Assembly (NCBI GenBank): GCA_020639115.1
Contig: JACKHG010000014.1
Coordinates: 62,001-126,000, forward strand
Reading direction: 5' to 3'
DNA length: 64,000 nt
From: Phycisphaerales bacterium
GTDB lineage: Bacteria > Planctomycetota > Phycisphaerae > UBA1845
The notes beneath the pieces are model-generated. The model did not search any database, was not told the origin of the DNA, and was given only the letters and a program-made list of their open reading frames with translations. Of this stretch, positions 29,510-37,732 are shown piece by piece (within the stretch, counting starts at the first letter, position 1; every line of letters starts with the position of its first letter). The position numbers and the translations under genes were made by a program.

Positions 29510-31102
29510 ATGAACGACCGGCTGGGACACCAACGCAAAATTCTCGCCCGCGATGCCCTCCTCGCGGCCCTCGCCCAGGACCGGTCTGCCGGCCGCACCG
29601 TCGTCCAGTGCCACGGGTGCTTCGACATCGTCCACCCCGGCCATATCCGCTACCTCGAATTCGCCAGCCGCCAGGGCGACGTCCTCGTCGTTACCCTCAC
29701 CGGCGACTCCGACATCGATAAGGGCGCCCAACGCCCCTACATCCCCGAGGAACTCCGCGCCGAAAGTCTCGCCGCCCTCGAGTTCGTGGACTACGTCCAC
29801 ATCGACCCAGCCCCCACCGCGGAGGCGGCACTCGAGGCCATCCGACCCGACGTCTACGTCAAGGGCCGCGAGTACGAAACCTCCCGCGACCCGCGCTTCC
29901 AGCGCGAACGCGCCGTGGTCGAGGCCTGCGGCGGACGCGTCATCTTCTCCAGCGGCGACGTCGTCTTCAGCTCGTCGGCGCTGATCTCCTCCATGCCCGG
30001 CGACGATCACCTCGCCCACGAACGCCTGCGCCTTGTCTGCGCCCGGCACGACGTGACCGCCGCCACCCTCACCGATATCCGCGAGCGCTTCGCCGGCCTG
30101 CGCGTCGGCGTCATCGGCGACGTCGTCCTCGACCGCTACGTCTTCTGCGACGCCCAGGACGTGGCCAGCGAATCCCCCATGCTCGCCCTGGCTGAACTCG
30201 AACAACGCGAGTACGTCGGAGGGGCTGGCATCGTCGCGCGGCATGCAGCCGCCCTTGGGGCGGATACCTACCTGCTGACCACGCTCGCGGAGGACGCCGC
30301 ATCCGCCCGGGCCGCAGACCTGCTCACAGCGGAACGCATTACCCTCGACGCGCTGCCCACGCGGCCCAACCTCGTCGAGAAGACACGCTTTCTCGTGGAC
30401 GAGAACAAGGTGCTCAAGGTCGAGTCGGGCCAGACCGCACCGCTCGACTCCCGCGCAGAACGGGAGGCTGCCCGCCTGCTGGCGGAACGCGCCCGCGACC
30501 TCGACGCCCTGATCATCTGCGACTTCGGCTATGGCACGGTTACAGCTGCACTTCTTGAGCGCGTGCTGCCGACCCTCCGGGCCAACATCCCGGTTATTTC
30601 CGCTGACGTCAGCGGCTCGCGCGGCAACCTGCTCAACTACCGCCAGGTCGATCTACTCTGCCCGACCGAACGCGAGTTGCGGCACACTCTGCACGATTTT
30701 GATGACGGCCTCTCCTCCGTCGCCTATCGTCTGATGAGCGCCACCCAGGCCCGCCACCTGCTCTGCACCCTCGACAAGGACGGCCTGGTGGTCTTCGAAC
30801 GCCCGTGCCAGGATCCCGGCGACAGCCGCTGGGCCAGCCGGCTCCAGAGCGAGCACTTTCCGGCCTTCGGAACCCGCTGCCTGGACCGCCTCGGCTGCGG
30901 CGATGCCATGCTCGCGACAGCCACGCTGTCGCTGGCGGCTGGGGCGTCGCTGGTGCAGGCGGCTTACCTGGGCAACGCGGCTGCCGCCATCGAGATCGGC
31001 ATGCTCGGTAACATGCCGGTCGCAAGCGATATGCTGGCCTGCTGGTTGCACAGCCGCGGCGAACTGAGCCGCACGGAACGGACTCCCGCAATCGCGGTCT
31101 GA
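29510..31102 (+). CDS. cytidylyltransferase-PfkB kinase fusion (HldE-like, domains reversed)
   Basis: 530 residues from ATG 29510. Residues about 25-165 form a nucleotidyltransferase: G-C-F-D-I-V-H-P-G-H-I-R-Y-L carries the HxGH signature, and Y-V-K-G-R-E-Y follows. Residues about 190-515 form a PfkB/ribokinase-type sugar kinase with G-V-I-G-D-V-V-L-D-R-Y, the catalytic D-R-L-G-C-G-D and T-E-R-E-L. HldE makes ADP-heptose for LPS but has the kinase first. Here the order is the opposite. The neighbouring LPS permeases support a glycolipid role, though sugar and nucleotide specificity are unproven. Confidence 0.85.
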   Translation: MNDRLGHQRKILARDALLAALAQDRSAGRTVVQCHGCFDIVHPGHIRYLEFASRQGDVLVVTLTGDSDIDKGAQRPYIPEELRAESLAALEFVDYVHIDPAPTAEAALEAIRPDVYVKGREYETSRDPRFQRERAVVEACGGRVIFSSGDVVFSSSALISSMPGDDHLAHERLRLVCARHDVTAATLTDIRERFAGLRVGVIGDVVLDRYVFCDAQDVASESPMLALAELEQREYVGGAGIVARHAAALGADTYLLTTLAEDAASARAADLLTAERITLDALPTRPNLVEKTRFLVDENKVLKVESGQTAPLDSRAEREAARLLAERARDLDALIICDFGYGTVTAALLERVLPTLRANIPVISADVSGSRGNLLNYRQVDLLCPTERELRHTLHDFDDGLSSVAYRLMSATQARHLLCTLDKDGLVVFERPCQDPGDSRWASRLQSEHFPAFGTRCLDRLGCGDAMLATATLSLAAGASLVQAAYLGNAAAAIEIGMLGNMPVASDMLACWLHSRGELSRTERTPAIAV

Positions 31103-31147
31103 ACCATCATCTTTGTTTATCTGCCTCGCGACCTGCGCCGAGATCAC

Positions 31148-31153
31148 TATAAT
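31148..31153 (+). promoter_or_regulatory. candidate -10 box of gdhA
   Basis: A perfect TATAAT stands out in otherwise GC-rich DNA, 195 bases before the gdhA start. No good -35 is seen at normal spacing, so an extended or activator-dependent promoter is possible. Confidence 0.45.
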
Positions 31154-31160
31154 TGTCCAC

Positions 31161-31183
31161 CCGCCGGACGGCAGGTCCGGTGG
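31161..31183 (+). other. 5'-leader hairpin of gdhA
   Basis: A 9-bp stem with one G-T pair (31161-31169 with 31175-31183) closes a 5-base loop, beginning 8 bases after the TATAAT. It would form at the extreme 5' end of the transcript and may stabilise it. Confidence 0.5.
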
Positions 31184-31347
31184 AGGGGTACGCACAAGAA
31201 TGCGTCTTTTTCACCTCGAAAAGCTCGCTTTCTCCGCCGGCGAAGCGTTCGCCGACGATCGCAGATCAGGGGGCGCCTCGCACGCCCCGCAGTCACTTCC
31301 CATCGACGCGCGCGGCGTGACCACCGCGCAACCAAGGAGACCCAGGA

Positions 31348-32709
31348 ATGTCCGGCGTACTTGAGTCTTTCATGGCGGGTGTTATTGCCAAAAACCCGGA
31401 GCAAAAGGAATTCCACCAGGCAGTCCACGAAGTCGTCGAGTCGCTGCTGCCCGTCCTCGACCGGCACCCCGAGTACCGCAAGGCGAAGATCCTCGACCGC
31501 ATCGTGGAGCCCGAACGCCAACTCATGTTCCGGGTGCCCTGGGTCGACGACAAGGGCGAGGTCCACGTCAACCGTGGCTTCCGCGTCGAGTTCAACAGCG
31601 CCATCGGCCCCTACAAGGGCGGCCTGCGCTTCCACCCGTCGGTCAACCTCGGCATCATCAAGTTCCTCGGCTTCGAGCAGATCTTCAAGAACGCGCTGAC
31701 CACCCTGCCCATGGGCGGCGGCAAGGGCGGCTCGGACTTCGACCCCAAGGGCAAGACCGACAACGAGGTCATGCGCTTCTGCCAGAGCTTCATGAGCGAA
31801 CTCTACCGCCACATCGGCGCCGACACCGACGTCCCCGCGGGTGACATCGGCGTGGGCGGCCGCGAGATCGGCTTCATGTTCGGCCAGTACAAGAAGCTCG
31901 CGAATCGCTTCGAAGGCGTGCTCACCGGCAAGGCGCTCGATTGGGGCGGAAGCCTCATTCGCCCCGAAGCCACCGGCTACGGCTGCGTCTACTTCGCCGA
32001 CGAAATGCTCAAGACCCGCAAGCAGTCCTTCGCGGGCAAGCGCGTCGTCGTGTCCGGCTCGGGCAACGTCGCCCAGTATGCAGCCGAGAAGGTGCTCGAG
32101 CTTGGCGGCAAGCCGCTGACCTTCTCCGACTCCAACGGGTTCATCGTGGACGAGGACGGCATCGACAAGAAGAAGCTCGACTTCGTGCTCGATCTGAAGA
32201 ACAACAAGCGCGGCCGCATCCGCGAGTACGTCGCGAAGTTCACCAACGCCAAGTACGTGGACACGCCCGCCGGCGCCGCGTTCAACCCGCTCTGGCAGGT
32301 CAAGTGCGACGTCGCCCTGCCCTGTGCGACCCAGAACGAGATCAACCTCGAGGACGCCAACAACCTGGTGAAGAACGGCTGCTACTGCGTCAGCGAGGGT
32401 GCCAACATGCCGACCACGCCGGAAGGCGTGAACGTGTTCATCGAATCCAAGATCCTCTACGGCCCGGGCAAGGCAGCCAACGCCGGCGGCGTCGCGGTCA
32501 GCGGCCTGGAGATGAGCCAGAACTCGATGCGCCTGTCGTGGACCCGCGAAGAGGTGGACAAGAAGCTCCACCACATCATGAAGTCGATCCACGAAAACTG
32601 CGTGACCACCGCCGACAAGTACGGCACGCCCGGCAACTACGTCAACGGCGCCAACATCGCCGGCTTCCTCAAGGTCGCCGACTCGATGATGCAGCAAGGC
32701 ATCGTGTAA
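31348..32709 (+). CDS. gdhA: NADP-type glutamate dehydrogenase
   Basis: 453 residues with AAGGAG about 12 bases before the ATG. It aminates 2-oxoglutarate to glutamate with NAD(P)H in the cytoplasm. Visible: the substrate motif G-P-Y-K-G-G-L-R-F, catalytic Lys in M-G-G-G-K-G-G-S-D-F-D-P, D-I-G-V-G-G-R-E-I-G, R-P-E-A-T-G-Y-G and the Rossmann V-S-G-S-G-N-V-A-Q-Y-A. The length fits the hexameric bacterial class (about 450). The gene is monocistronic with a long leader. Confidence 0.97.
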   Translation: MSGVLESFMAGVIAKNPEQKEFHQAVHEVVESLLPVLDRHPEYRKAKILDRIVEPERQLMFRVPWVDDKGEVHVNRGFRVEFNSAIGPYKGGLRFHPSVNLGIIKFLGFEQIFKNALTTLPMGGGKGGSDFDPKGKTDNEVMRFCQSFMSELYRHIGADTDVPAGDIGVGGREIGFMFGQYKKLANRFEGVLTGKALDWGGSLIRPEATGYGCVYFADEMLKTRKQSFAGKRVVVSGSGNVAQYAAEKVLELGGKPLTFSDSNGFIVDEDGIDKKKLDFVLDLKNNKRGRIREYVAKFTNAKYVDTPAGAAFNPLWQVKCDVALPCATQNEINLEDANNLVKNGCYCVSEGANMPTTPEGVNVFIESKILYGPGKAANAGGVAVSGLEMSQNSMRLSWTREEVDKKLHHIMKSIHENCVTTADKYGTPGNYVNGANIAGFLKVADSMMQQGIV

Positions 32710-32710
32710 C

Positions 32711-32783
32711 AGAGCCGCGCCCGTAAGGAAGCGGACCGCGAGCGAAGCGAGCGGCCTGATCCGACCCGCGAGCGAAGCAAGCG
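32711..32783. repeat. planctomycete-type repeat cluster
   Basis: It holds one copy (32711-32734) of the AGAGCCGCGCCCGTAAGGAA unit that is arrayed at 41776-41958. Two copies of a GAGCGAAGC-cored palindrome flanked by CCGC/GCGG follow. Confidence 0.75.
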
Positions 32784-32820
32784 GCCCCCGACAAAGTCGG
32801 GAACAACTCGAAACCCCAAA

Positions 32821-32856
32821 GCCCGCCCGGAGCTGCGCAAGCAGCCCCGGGCGGGC
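32821..32856 (+). terminator. hairpin with GNRA tetraloop downstream of gdhA
   Basis: The outer stem is 10 bp (32821-32830 with 32847-32856); the inner stem GCTGC/GCAGC closes a GCAA tetraloop. It is followed by CACTTTCTC, a weak U-tract. Likely end of the gdhA transcript. Confidence 0.55.
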
Positions 32857-33164
32857 CACTTTCTCTCGGCAGCGCAAGGCAAAGCCAACAACCCCCCCAC
32901 GCGACCAGGGTCCCCGCTCGCGGCAACGCGAGCCGCCACTTCGCACTTTCTCACTTTCTCACTTTCTCACTTTCTCACTTTCTCACTTTCTCACTTCCGC
33001 CGCATGACCGAGTTCCGCCTCGACGACCCCGACGGCAACCGGCCTCTGGATCGGCCAGAACTCAGCCGCCCACGCCTGGCGGACCCGCCGCGGCTTGCCA
33101 CGCGCCGATTTTCTGCACAAATCAATGCTCCCGGTGCGTCATATAGTACGTCGCCAGTCCACCT
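32857..33164. repeat. intergenic stretch with octamer ACTTTCTC array
   Basis: Six perfect tandem copies of ACTTTCTC lie at 32945-32992, and a degraded relative is at about 63591-63620. The rest of the gap holds no supported gene; a 73-codon frame at 33004-33225 overlaps a conserved regulatory module and is rejected. Confidence 0.85.
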
Positions 33165-33236
33165 GGAGCGTCAACGTGCGGATCCGCGCTCGAAGGAAAC
33201 CGGGTTACGCCCGCTACTTGAATAGAGCTTGCTCTA
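33165..33236 (+). promoter_or_regulatory. conserved palindromic module, copy 2 of 3
   Basis: GGAGCG (33165-33170; one mismatch to GTAGCG) and CGCTAC (33212-33217) bracket 41 bases. TAGAGC-TT-GCTCTA follows (33223-33236) and ends two bases before the sigma-factor ATG. The 81 bases 33156-33236 align along their length with 38151-38235. Confidence 0.6.
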
Positions 33237-33238
33237 GA

Positions 33239-33808
33239 ATGAACATCGGTTGCGACCCGACCCGTGAACGCGTGCCTGCAGGAGCGGCTGCCCTGAGTTC
33301 CTCCGATCCAACGAATGACCGCTGGGCGACGTTCTACCGCACCGAGCGCCGGGCGCTGACCACCTACGCACTCGCCCTGGTGGGCAACGCAACCGACGCG
33401 GAGGACCTGCTGCACGACGTCCTCGTGCGCCTGGTGCGCGAGCATCCGCGCGTGACGCACCCGCGCGCCTACGTGATGCGTTGCCTGCGCCACGCGGCGA
33501 TCGACCGCCGGCGCCGCGCCGCGCGTCAGGCTGACTCCGGCGCGCTCGCGGACGACGGGCTCGCGTTCCTCGCGACGCCGGGCGCCGGCGACGGCCTGGA
33601 TCATGAAACCCAGGCGGCGACGCGATCGGCCCTGGCCCGGCTCGCGGAGGCCCAGCGCGAGGTCGTCGTCCTGAAGATCTACGCCGGACTGACCTTCCGC
33701 GAGATTGGCGAAACCATCAGGCAGCCCACGGGCACCGTCTCGAGCCGCTACGCCCGGGCGCTCGCGGAACTGCGCGCCATGCTGGCAGACGAGGTGGAAC
33801 GTGTCTGA
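33239..33808 (+). CDS. ECF-type RNA polymerase sigma factor
   Basis: 189 residues. Region 2 (about 30-95) is A-T-F-Y-R-T-E-R-R-A-L-T-T-Y-A through D-A-E-D-L-L-H-D-V-L-V-R-L and M-R-C-L-R-H-A-A-I-D-R-R-R-R. Region 4 (about 125-180) has A-L-A-R-L-A-E-A-Q-R-E-V-V-V-L-K-I-Y-A-G-L-T-F-R-E-I-G-E-T and the helix-turn-helix P-T-G-T-V-S-S-R-Y-A-R-A. It directs polymerase to stress or envelope promoters. The ATG lies two bases from a palindrome with no ribosome site, so the transcript may be leaderless or the true start may be later. The anti-sigma gene overlaps its end. Confidence 0.9.
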   Translation: MNIGCDPTRERVPAGAAALSSSDPTNDRWATFYRTERRALTTYALALVGNATDAEDLLHDVLVRLVREHPRVTHPRAYVMRCLRHAAIDRRRRAARQADSGALADDGLAFLATPGAGDGLDHETQAATRSALARLAEAQREVVVLKIYAGLTFREIGETIRQPTGTVSSRYARALAELRAMLADEVERV

Positions 33809-34172
33809 GCACGAAATCGAACGCCGCTTGCGCGACCTGCCCCGACAGTCGCTGCCGCAGGATGCGGACGCGCGCATCGTCGCCGCCATTCACGCGGCGC
33901 GATCCACGCCGCGGCGCCGCCCGCGCCGGACCGTGCCCATCGGCATCGCCGCGGGCCTGCTGATCGCAGCCTGCGCGTGGCTCCTGCTCAACCACGATGC
34001 GCCGGGCACAAGCACCACCGGACCACAGGCTAACGTCCCGCTCGAGTCCATCACCATCGTGCGGCTCGATGAGCCGTTCGTGCAGAAAACGAACCCGTCG
34101 AGCGATCGGCTCGACATCGGGCAATGGCAGGTACTCGCACTATCCAGCCGCCCCGCAACCGAAAGGAAATGA
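33801..34172 (+). CDS. membrane anti-sigma factor (predicted)
   Basis: 123 residues from a GTG overlapping the sigma gene stop by 8 bases, so translation is coupled. A cytoplasmic N-terminal helical segment (E-I-E-R-R-L-R-D-L-P-R) and a basic stretch precede one membrane helix (about 46-64). A short periplasmic tail follows. This size, topology and position behind an ECF sigma gene are those of anti-sigma factors; no zinc motif is present. It presumably holds the sigma factor at the membrane. Confidence 0.7.
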   Translation: MSEHEIERRLRDLPRQSLPQDADARIVAAIHAARSTPRRRPRRTVPIGIAAGLLIAACAWLLLNHDAPGTSTTGPQANVPLESITIVRLDEPFVQKTNPSSDRLDIGQWQVLALSSRPATERK

Positions 34173-34177
34173 ACCCC

Positions 34178-34954
34178 ATGAGCGCACCCAACAATCGAAA
34201 AAACACCCCTATGGCCGGGCTGGCTTTCCTCCTCGCCCTGGCTGCAACCCTGCCCGCCCAGGCAGCCGAACAGCCCGACCGCGCCACCGAGGCGAACGCG
34301 GAAATCCACGCCCTCGTGAGCCTCAAGGTCATCCAGGTCGATCCCGACACGTCCGCGGGCCAAAAGACGCTCACGACCTGGGACAACCTGCCGCAGCCGC
34401 CCACGACCGAGACGGAAAACACCGAGCCACCGCGCGACGCGAACGACACCCTCGCCCACCTGCGCACCTGCGATAGTGCTGCACTGTTCGGAACGCAATT
34501 CAGAAAAGGCGAAGCGGTTCCCGATGGCCTCAAGGCCCTGGCCACGCCGCAGGTCGTCTCCCTCATCGGTGCCCCAGCGTCGATCGTCGTGGGACGCGCC
34601 ATCCCCTACCTCCAACGGCGCGACGACAACGCGCTCGAAGTCGCCAGCTCCAACGACCTCACCGAAGGCGTCACCATCAACGTCACCATCCGCGAGGTGA
34701 GCGCTCCCCACAGCCTCGATTCCACGGAGTACGTGGGCGAATTTGATGTTCGCGTCAACGCGCTGGCGGGACGCGAGGCCATCGACGGCGTCCCCTTCGA
34801 CGCTGGCAAACCCATCATCCGTACCCAAGCGATCACCACCACCCTGCGCACGTCCGCCGGCCAGGACGTGGTCATGCGCCTGCCCCCAAGCGCCGACGAC
34901 GCGTCGGTCGTCTTCGTCGTCATCCAAACCACGTTCCAATCAGCGGACAAGTAA
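34178..34954 (+). CDS. exported secretin-domain-like protein
   Basis: 258 residues from ATG 34178 (GGA about 10 bases upstream; an ATG nine bases earlier is too close). The signal peptide ends Q-A-A. From about residue 112, L-K-A-L-A-T-P-Q-V-V-S-L-I-G-A-P-A-S-I-V-V-G-R-A-I-P-Y followed by L-T-E-G-V-T-I-N-V-T-I resembles the secretin beta-domain core. The protein lacks the full length of a pore-forming secretin (usually over 400). It is third in a sigma/anti-sigma operon and parallels the operon at 59149-62320, so it may be an envelope sensor. Confidence 0.65.
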   Translation: MSAPNNRKNTPMAGLAFLLALAATLPAQAAEQPDRATEANAEIHALVSLKVIQVDPDTSAGQKTLTTWDNLPQPPTTETENTEPPRDANDTLAHLRTCDSAALFGTQFRKGEAVPDGLKALATPQVVSLIGAPASIVVGRAIPYLQRRDDNALEVASSNDLTEGVTINVTIREVSAPHSLDSTEYVGEFDVRVNALAGREAIDGVPFDAGKPIIRTQAITTTLRTSAGQDVVMRLPPSADDASVVFVVIQTTFQSADK

Positions 34955-35434
34955 CCCGGCGATAGAGTTTTACCACAGAGCGCGTAGGGCGTGCCATGCA
35001 CGCCGCACACGAATTCAACCGCAGTTACACAGCGAACGCCGAGAACGGCAACGGTTGTTTTTGTCGAACGTAGGGCGTGCCATGCACGCCGCGGGCCGAG
35101 AACGGCACCGGGTGGGTTTCTTGAACAGGAGATAACGGAGGGAACGGAGAACTGCGTTTTCTGGGTCAGGGGAACCGCGAATTCACGCGAATTCACGCGA
35201 ACAAACGACGAGGCGACACCCCGGAACCCGGCACGCGTATGCCGCAACATGCTCCTCGCGCGTCACAATCGGACGAGCCCTGAAAGGGCGCTCTATGACA
35301 GCCCAGGGTGAAACCCTGGGTCCCCAGGCACAACAAACCCAACGCAAGCCCCGAAGGGGCGCTCTACAATAGCCCTGGGCGAAACCCTGGCGACGGTCCC
35401 ACCGTCGCCCCAGACGCACCGCGGAGTCGCATTC
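34955..35434. repeat. intergenic repeat cluster
   Basis: No gene. GTAGGGCGTGCCATGCACGC-type copies lie at 34984-35004 and 35070-35090. At about 35275-35420 two units of about 70 bases each combine a GCCC(T/C)GAAAGGGC-type palindrome, the word GCGCTCTA and a CCCAGGG-GAAA-CCCTGG palindrome; a third, partial relative is near 7986-8000. These match planctomycete intergenic repeats in style. Confidence 0.75.
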
Positions 35435-35905
35435 GTGCTCAAGAGAATGTGGGAATTCCTGACCGACGTGCTGCGCGGTGATCTGGTGTACTTCCGCACG
35501 GGCCAGCGCATCTGGCTGACGGAGCACGGCTTCACCTTCCGCCGCCAAACGCGCGGAAGCTTCCTCGAGCACGGCAAGCGCGTGGACTGCCAGGGCATAA
35601 TGTTCACACGGATTCTCTGGACACGAGTCGAACGCATCGAGGCCTTCCACACCGACGCCGTCCCACCGTTCGAGCCGGAATTGTCGTTCCACGTGCAGGA
35701 CGCCAGCCAGCCGATCGCCGTGAACCGGACGGCACGCGGGTTCCGCTCGCTCCGCCGGGCGCTGAGCGCCCGCTTTCCAGGCATTCCGCAGAACTGGCAC
35801 CGAACGATCCGCGGCCACCCCTCGGACGTCCGCGTCATCCTCTACGCCTCCACGGGCGAAGCCGCAACCACCGGCGGCTGCGCGGAAGAGCTTGGTACGC
35901 CCTAG
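35435..35905 (+). CDS. hypothetical cytoplasmic protein
   Basis: 156 residues from a GTG with GGAG 8 bases upstream. No signal peptide or membrane helix; basic and aromatic in the first half (L-V-Y-F-R-T-G-Q-R-I-W-L-T), with two Cys (one in V-D-C-Q-G-I). No family recognised. It lies directly before the zinc-ribbon membrane protein and is probably co-transcribed with it. Confidence 0.55.
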   Translation: MLKRMWEFLTDVLRGDLVYFRTGQRIWLTEHGFTFRRQTRGSFLEHGKRVDCQGIMFTRILWTRVERIEAFHTDAVPPFEPELSFHVQDASQPIAVNRTARGFRSLRRALSARFPGIPQNWHRTIRGHPSDVRVILYASTGEAATTGGCAEELGTP

Positions 35906-35940
35906 TGTCGTTTACTATCGTTCGAATGCGGAGCGAAAGC

Positions 35941-36414
35941 GTGAAACGTCGCAGGCGCCATCGTGTGCTGAAACGTCTCGGGTTGCTCGCCTGCGCCACG
36001 CTCATCGCGTTATGGATTGTGTCGCTGCGGTATGGCGTATCGTACTTCTCGCTTCAATCTGGATACACGATTGGCGTAGGCAGCGGAGCAATCAGTCTCG
36101 ACGTCTTCAATCGACCTTCGGTGACGTTCGCTGGAGCGGACGGCGACGTCGACTTCTGGGAGCGCTGGTTGGTATCCGACGTATCCGGCTGGCCATGGTT
36201 CCGGCTCAAGCGAGACAAATCGGGCATCGTGACCTTCTACCTCATCCCCCTGTGGATTCCCCTACTTGCAGCGATCGCGTTCACCGCGACCGTGCGCGCG
36301 AAAAACCGCCGGCTGCCTGCGAACCACTGCCAGACCTGCGGCTACGACCTGACCGGCAACGAGGCCGGCCGCTGCCCGGAATGCGGCGCAGCCGCCTCGC
36401 AGTTTCGTGGCTAA
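35941..36414 (+). CDS. membrane protein with C-terminal zinc ribbon
   Basis: 157 residues from GTG 35941 (GGAG at 35930-35933); an upstream GTG at 35905 overlaps the previous stop and lacks a ribosome site. A very basic start leads into one helix (about 14-32), then an extracytoplasmic domain of about 70 residues, a second helix (about 100-120), and a C-terminal C-x-x-C-G-Y-D-L-T-G-N ... C-P-E-C-G zinc ribbon facing the cytoplasm. This ribbon is a hallmark of Phycisphaerae-type planctomycetes and recurs in two other proteins here. Function unknown. Confidence 0.75.
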   Translation: MKRRRRHRVLKRLGLLACATLIALWIVSLRYGVSYFSLQSGYTIGVGSGAISLDVFNRPSVTFAGADGDVDFWERWLVSDVSGWPWFRLKRDKSGIVTFYLIPLWIPLLAAIAFTATVRAKNRRLPANHCQTCGYDLTGNEAGRCPECGAAASQFRG

Positions 36415-36874
36415 ATGCGCGCGGCAGCGCGGCCGGGTGTTGGGGGGCGCCCCAGTTGCGAGGGGTTGCAGGGATTCGAACGGCGGCCCCCCAGTGGCCT
36501 GGGGGGTTCTGAGGCGGCGGGAGGCGTAACTGGCTGTGGCGGCTGGGGTTACGGTTCGGAGTGCCGATATCGGCCGCGACTCCCTTGCCTTTCCTGCGAT
36601 CAGGTACCGCTTTATCCGGGCACCTGGACACCTGGGGGGGGGCACACTGCAGGGCGTGGAGCCGTTGTTCCGATGTCAGGGGGACGGACGGGCTGGTCGG
36701 GACCGGCCTGGGTTGGGGCCAAACCGGGCCGGCAGCGCAGCGAGCGCTTCGGGCTGGCTGACCTCGCCGCTATAGTCCCCCTGCTTAAGCGGATCCTGGC
36801 CCTGCGGATCGCCGGCAACCGGCGCGGTTGCCCGGGCGCGTGCGGGGCCTGACCCTCGTGGAAGGAGACTACCG
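36415..36874. repeat. intergenic region with inverted-end element
   Basis: No gene supported. At about 36430-36510 (minus orientation) an element beginning TCAGAACCCCC and carrying GGGGGCC and ATCCC words resembles the 82-bp unit at 10957-11202. A TTCGAA inside it looks like a tRNA T-loop but no acceptor or anticodon arms form. The 3' part should hold the promoter of the lipoprotein gene. Confidence 0.55.
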
Positions 36875-37732
36875 ATGTCAACGCCGAAGATCCTGCGCGT
36901 ATCCAGCGCAACCCTCATCGTGGCAGCCGGCCTGATCAACACCGCCCTGCTCAACACCGCGGGCTGCAACAGCGCCGCCCCGCCCGCGGACACCCCGCCC
37001 GACGTGCCCCCCCAGTCCACGATGCTCATGGACTTCAGCGCGCTGCCCGGAACCGACGCGAAGGCGACGGCGCGCGTGCAGCAACCGTTTCCCGGAACGA
37101 CGGCACTCTACGCCGGCGGTAACCTCGTCGTCTGGAACACCATCATCACCGTCACGCTGGCGGTGCCCGTCGCCGCGTTCGTGGCCTCGTTCAACACCGA
37201 CCCCGTGCAACTCGACGACGGCCGCTGGCAGTGGTCGTACAGCTTTATGGCGGCTGGCGACGAATTCACCGCCAAGCTGCAGGCGGACGTCAGCAACAAC
37301 GGCGTGGACTGGTTCATGCTCGTCAGCCGGTCCGGTGCGTACACCGACTTCGAGTGGTTCACCGGCCACTCCAACCTCGCCGGAACGACCGGCGCGTGGA
37401 CGCTCAACTACCCGCCCGGCAACGACCCCGAAAATCCCCGCCAGTTCATCTTCATCGAGTGGTCGCGCGACGCCAACGGCGACACCGCCCAGATCAAGTA
37501 CACCAACGTCACCGAGAACGCCCCCGAAAACGGCGGGTACATCGAGTACGGCATCACCGACAACACGACCTACGACGCGTTCTACACGATCGCCAGCGCC
37601 GGCGACGACCACACCATCGCAATCGAGTTCAATACCGATACGATCGCAGGCCGCGTCCGCGACGAAATCCATTTCAATGACGCGGACTGGCACTGCTGGG
37701 ACACGGATTTCCAGAATACGGAGTGTCCCTGA
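36875..37732 (+). CDS. predicted lipoprotein of unknown function
   Basis: 285 residues with GGAAGGAG 9 bases upstream. A lipoprotein signal ends L-N-T-A-G-C (Cys about residue 31). A Pro-rich linker (P-P-A-D-T-P-P-D-V-P-P) precedes a beta-rich domain with many aromatic and Asp residues (F-E-W-F-T-G-H-S-N; Y-I-E-Y-G-I-T-D-N-T-T-Y-D). This resembles a carbohydrate-binding or jelly-roll fold, but I cannot assign one. The last 21 bases of the gene are part of a tandem duplication (37712-37738 and 37879-37905). Confidence 0.7.
   Translation: MSTPKILRVSSATLIVAAGLINTALLNTAGCNSAAPPADTPPDVPPQSTMLMDFSALPGTDAKATARVQQPFPGTTALYAGGNLVVWNTIITVTLAVPVAAFVASFNTDPVQLDDGRWQWSYSFMAAGDEFTAKLQADVSNNGVDWFMLVSRSGAYTDFEWFTGHSNLAGTTGAWTLNYPPGNDPENPRQFIFIEWSRDANGDTAQIKYTNVTENAPENGGYIEYGITDNTTYDAFYTIASAGDDHTIAIEFNTDTIAGRVRDEIHFNDADWHCWDTDFQNTECP

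Noticed and set aside
32945..32992. CRISPR or minisatellite gene
   Set aside because: It is a simple 8-base tandem repeat with no coding or spacer content.
33004..33225. 73-codon plus-strand frame
   Set aside because: It overlaps the conserved palindromic module, has no ribosome site and shows no protein-like pattern.
36430..36510. Possible tRNA (TTCGAA next to GGG)
   Set aside because: No acceptor stem, D-arm or anticodon arm can be formed; the sequence fits the TCAGAACCCC repeat family instead.
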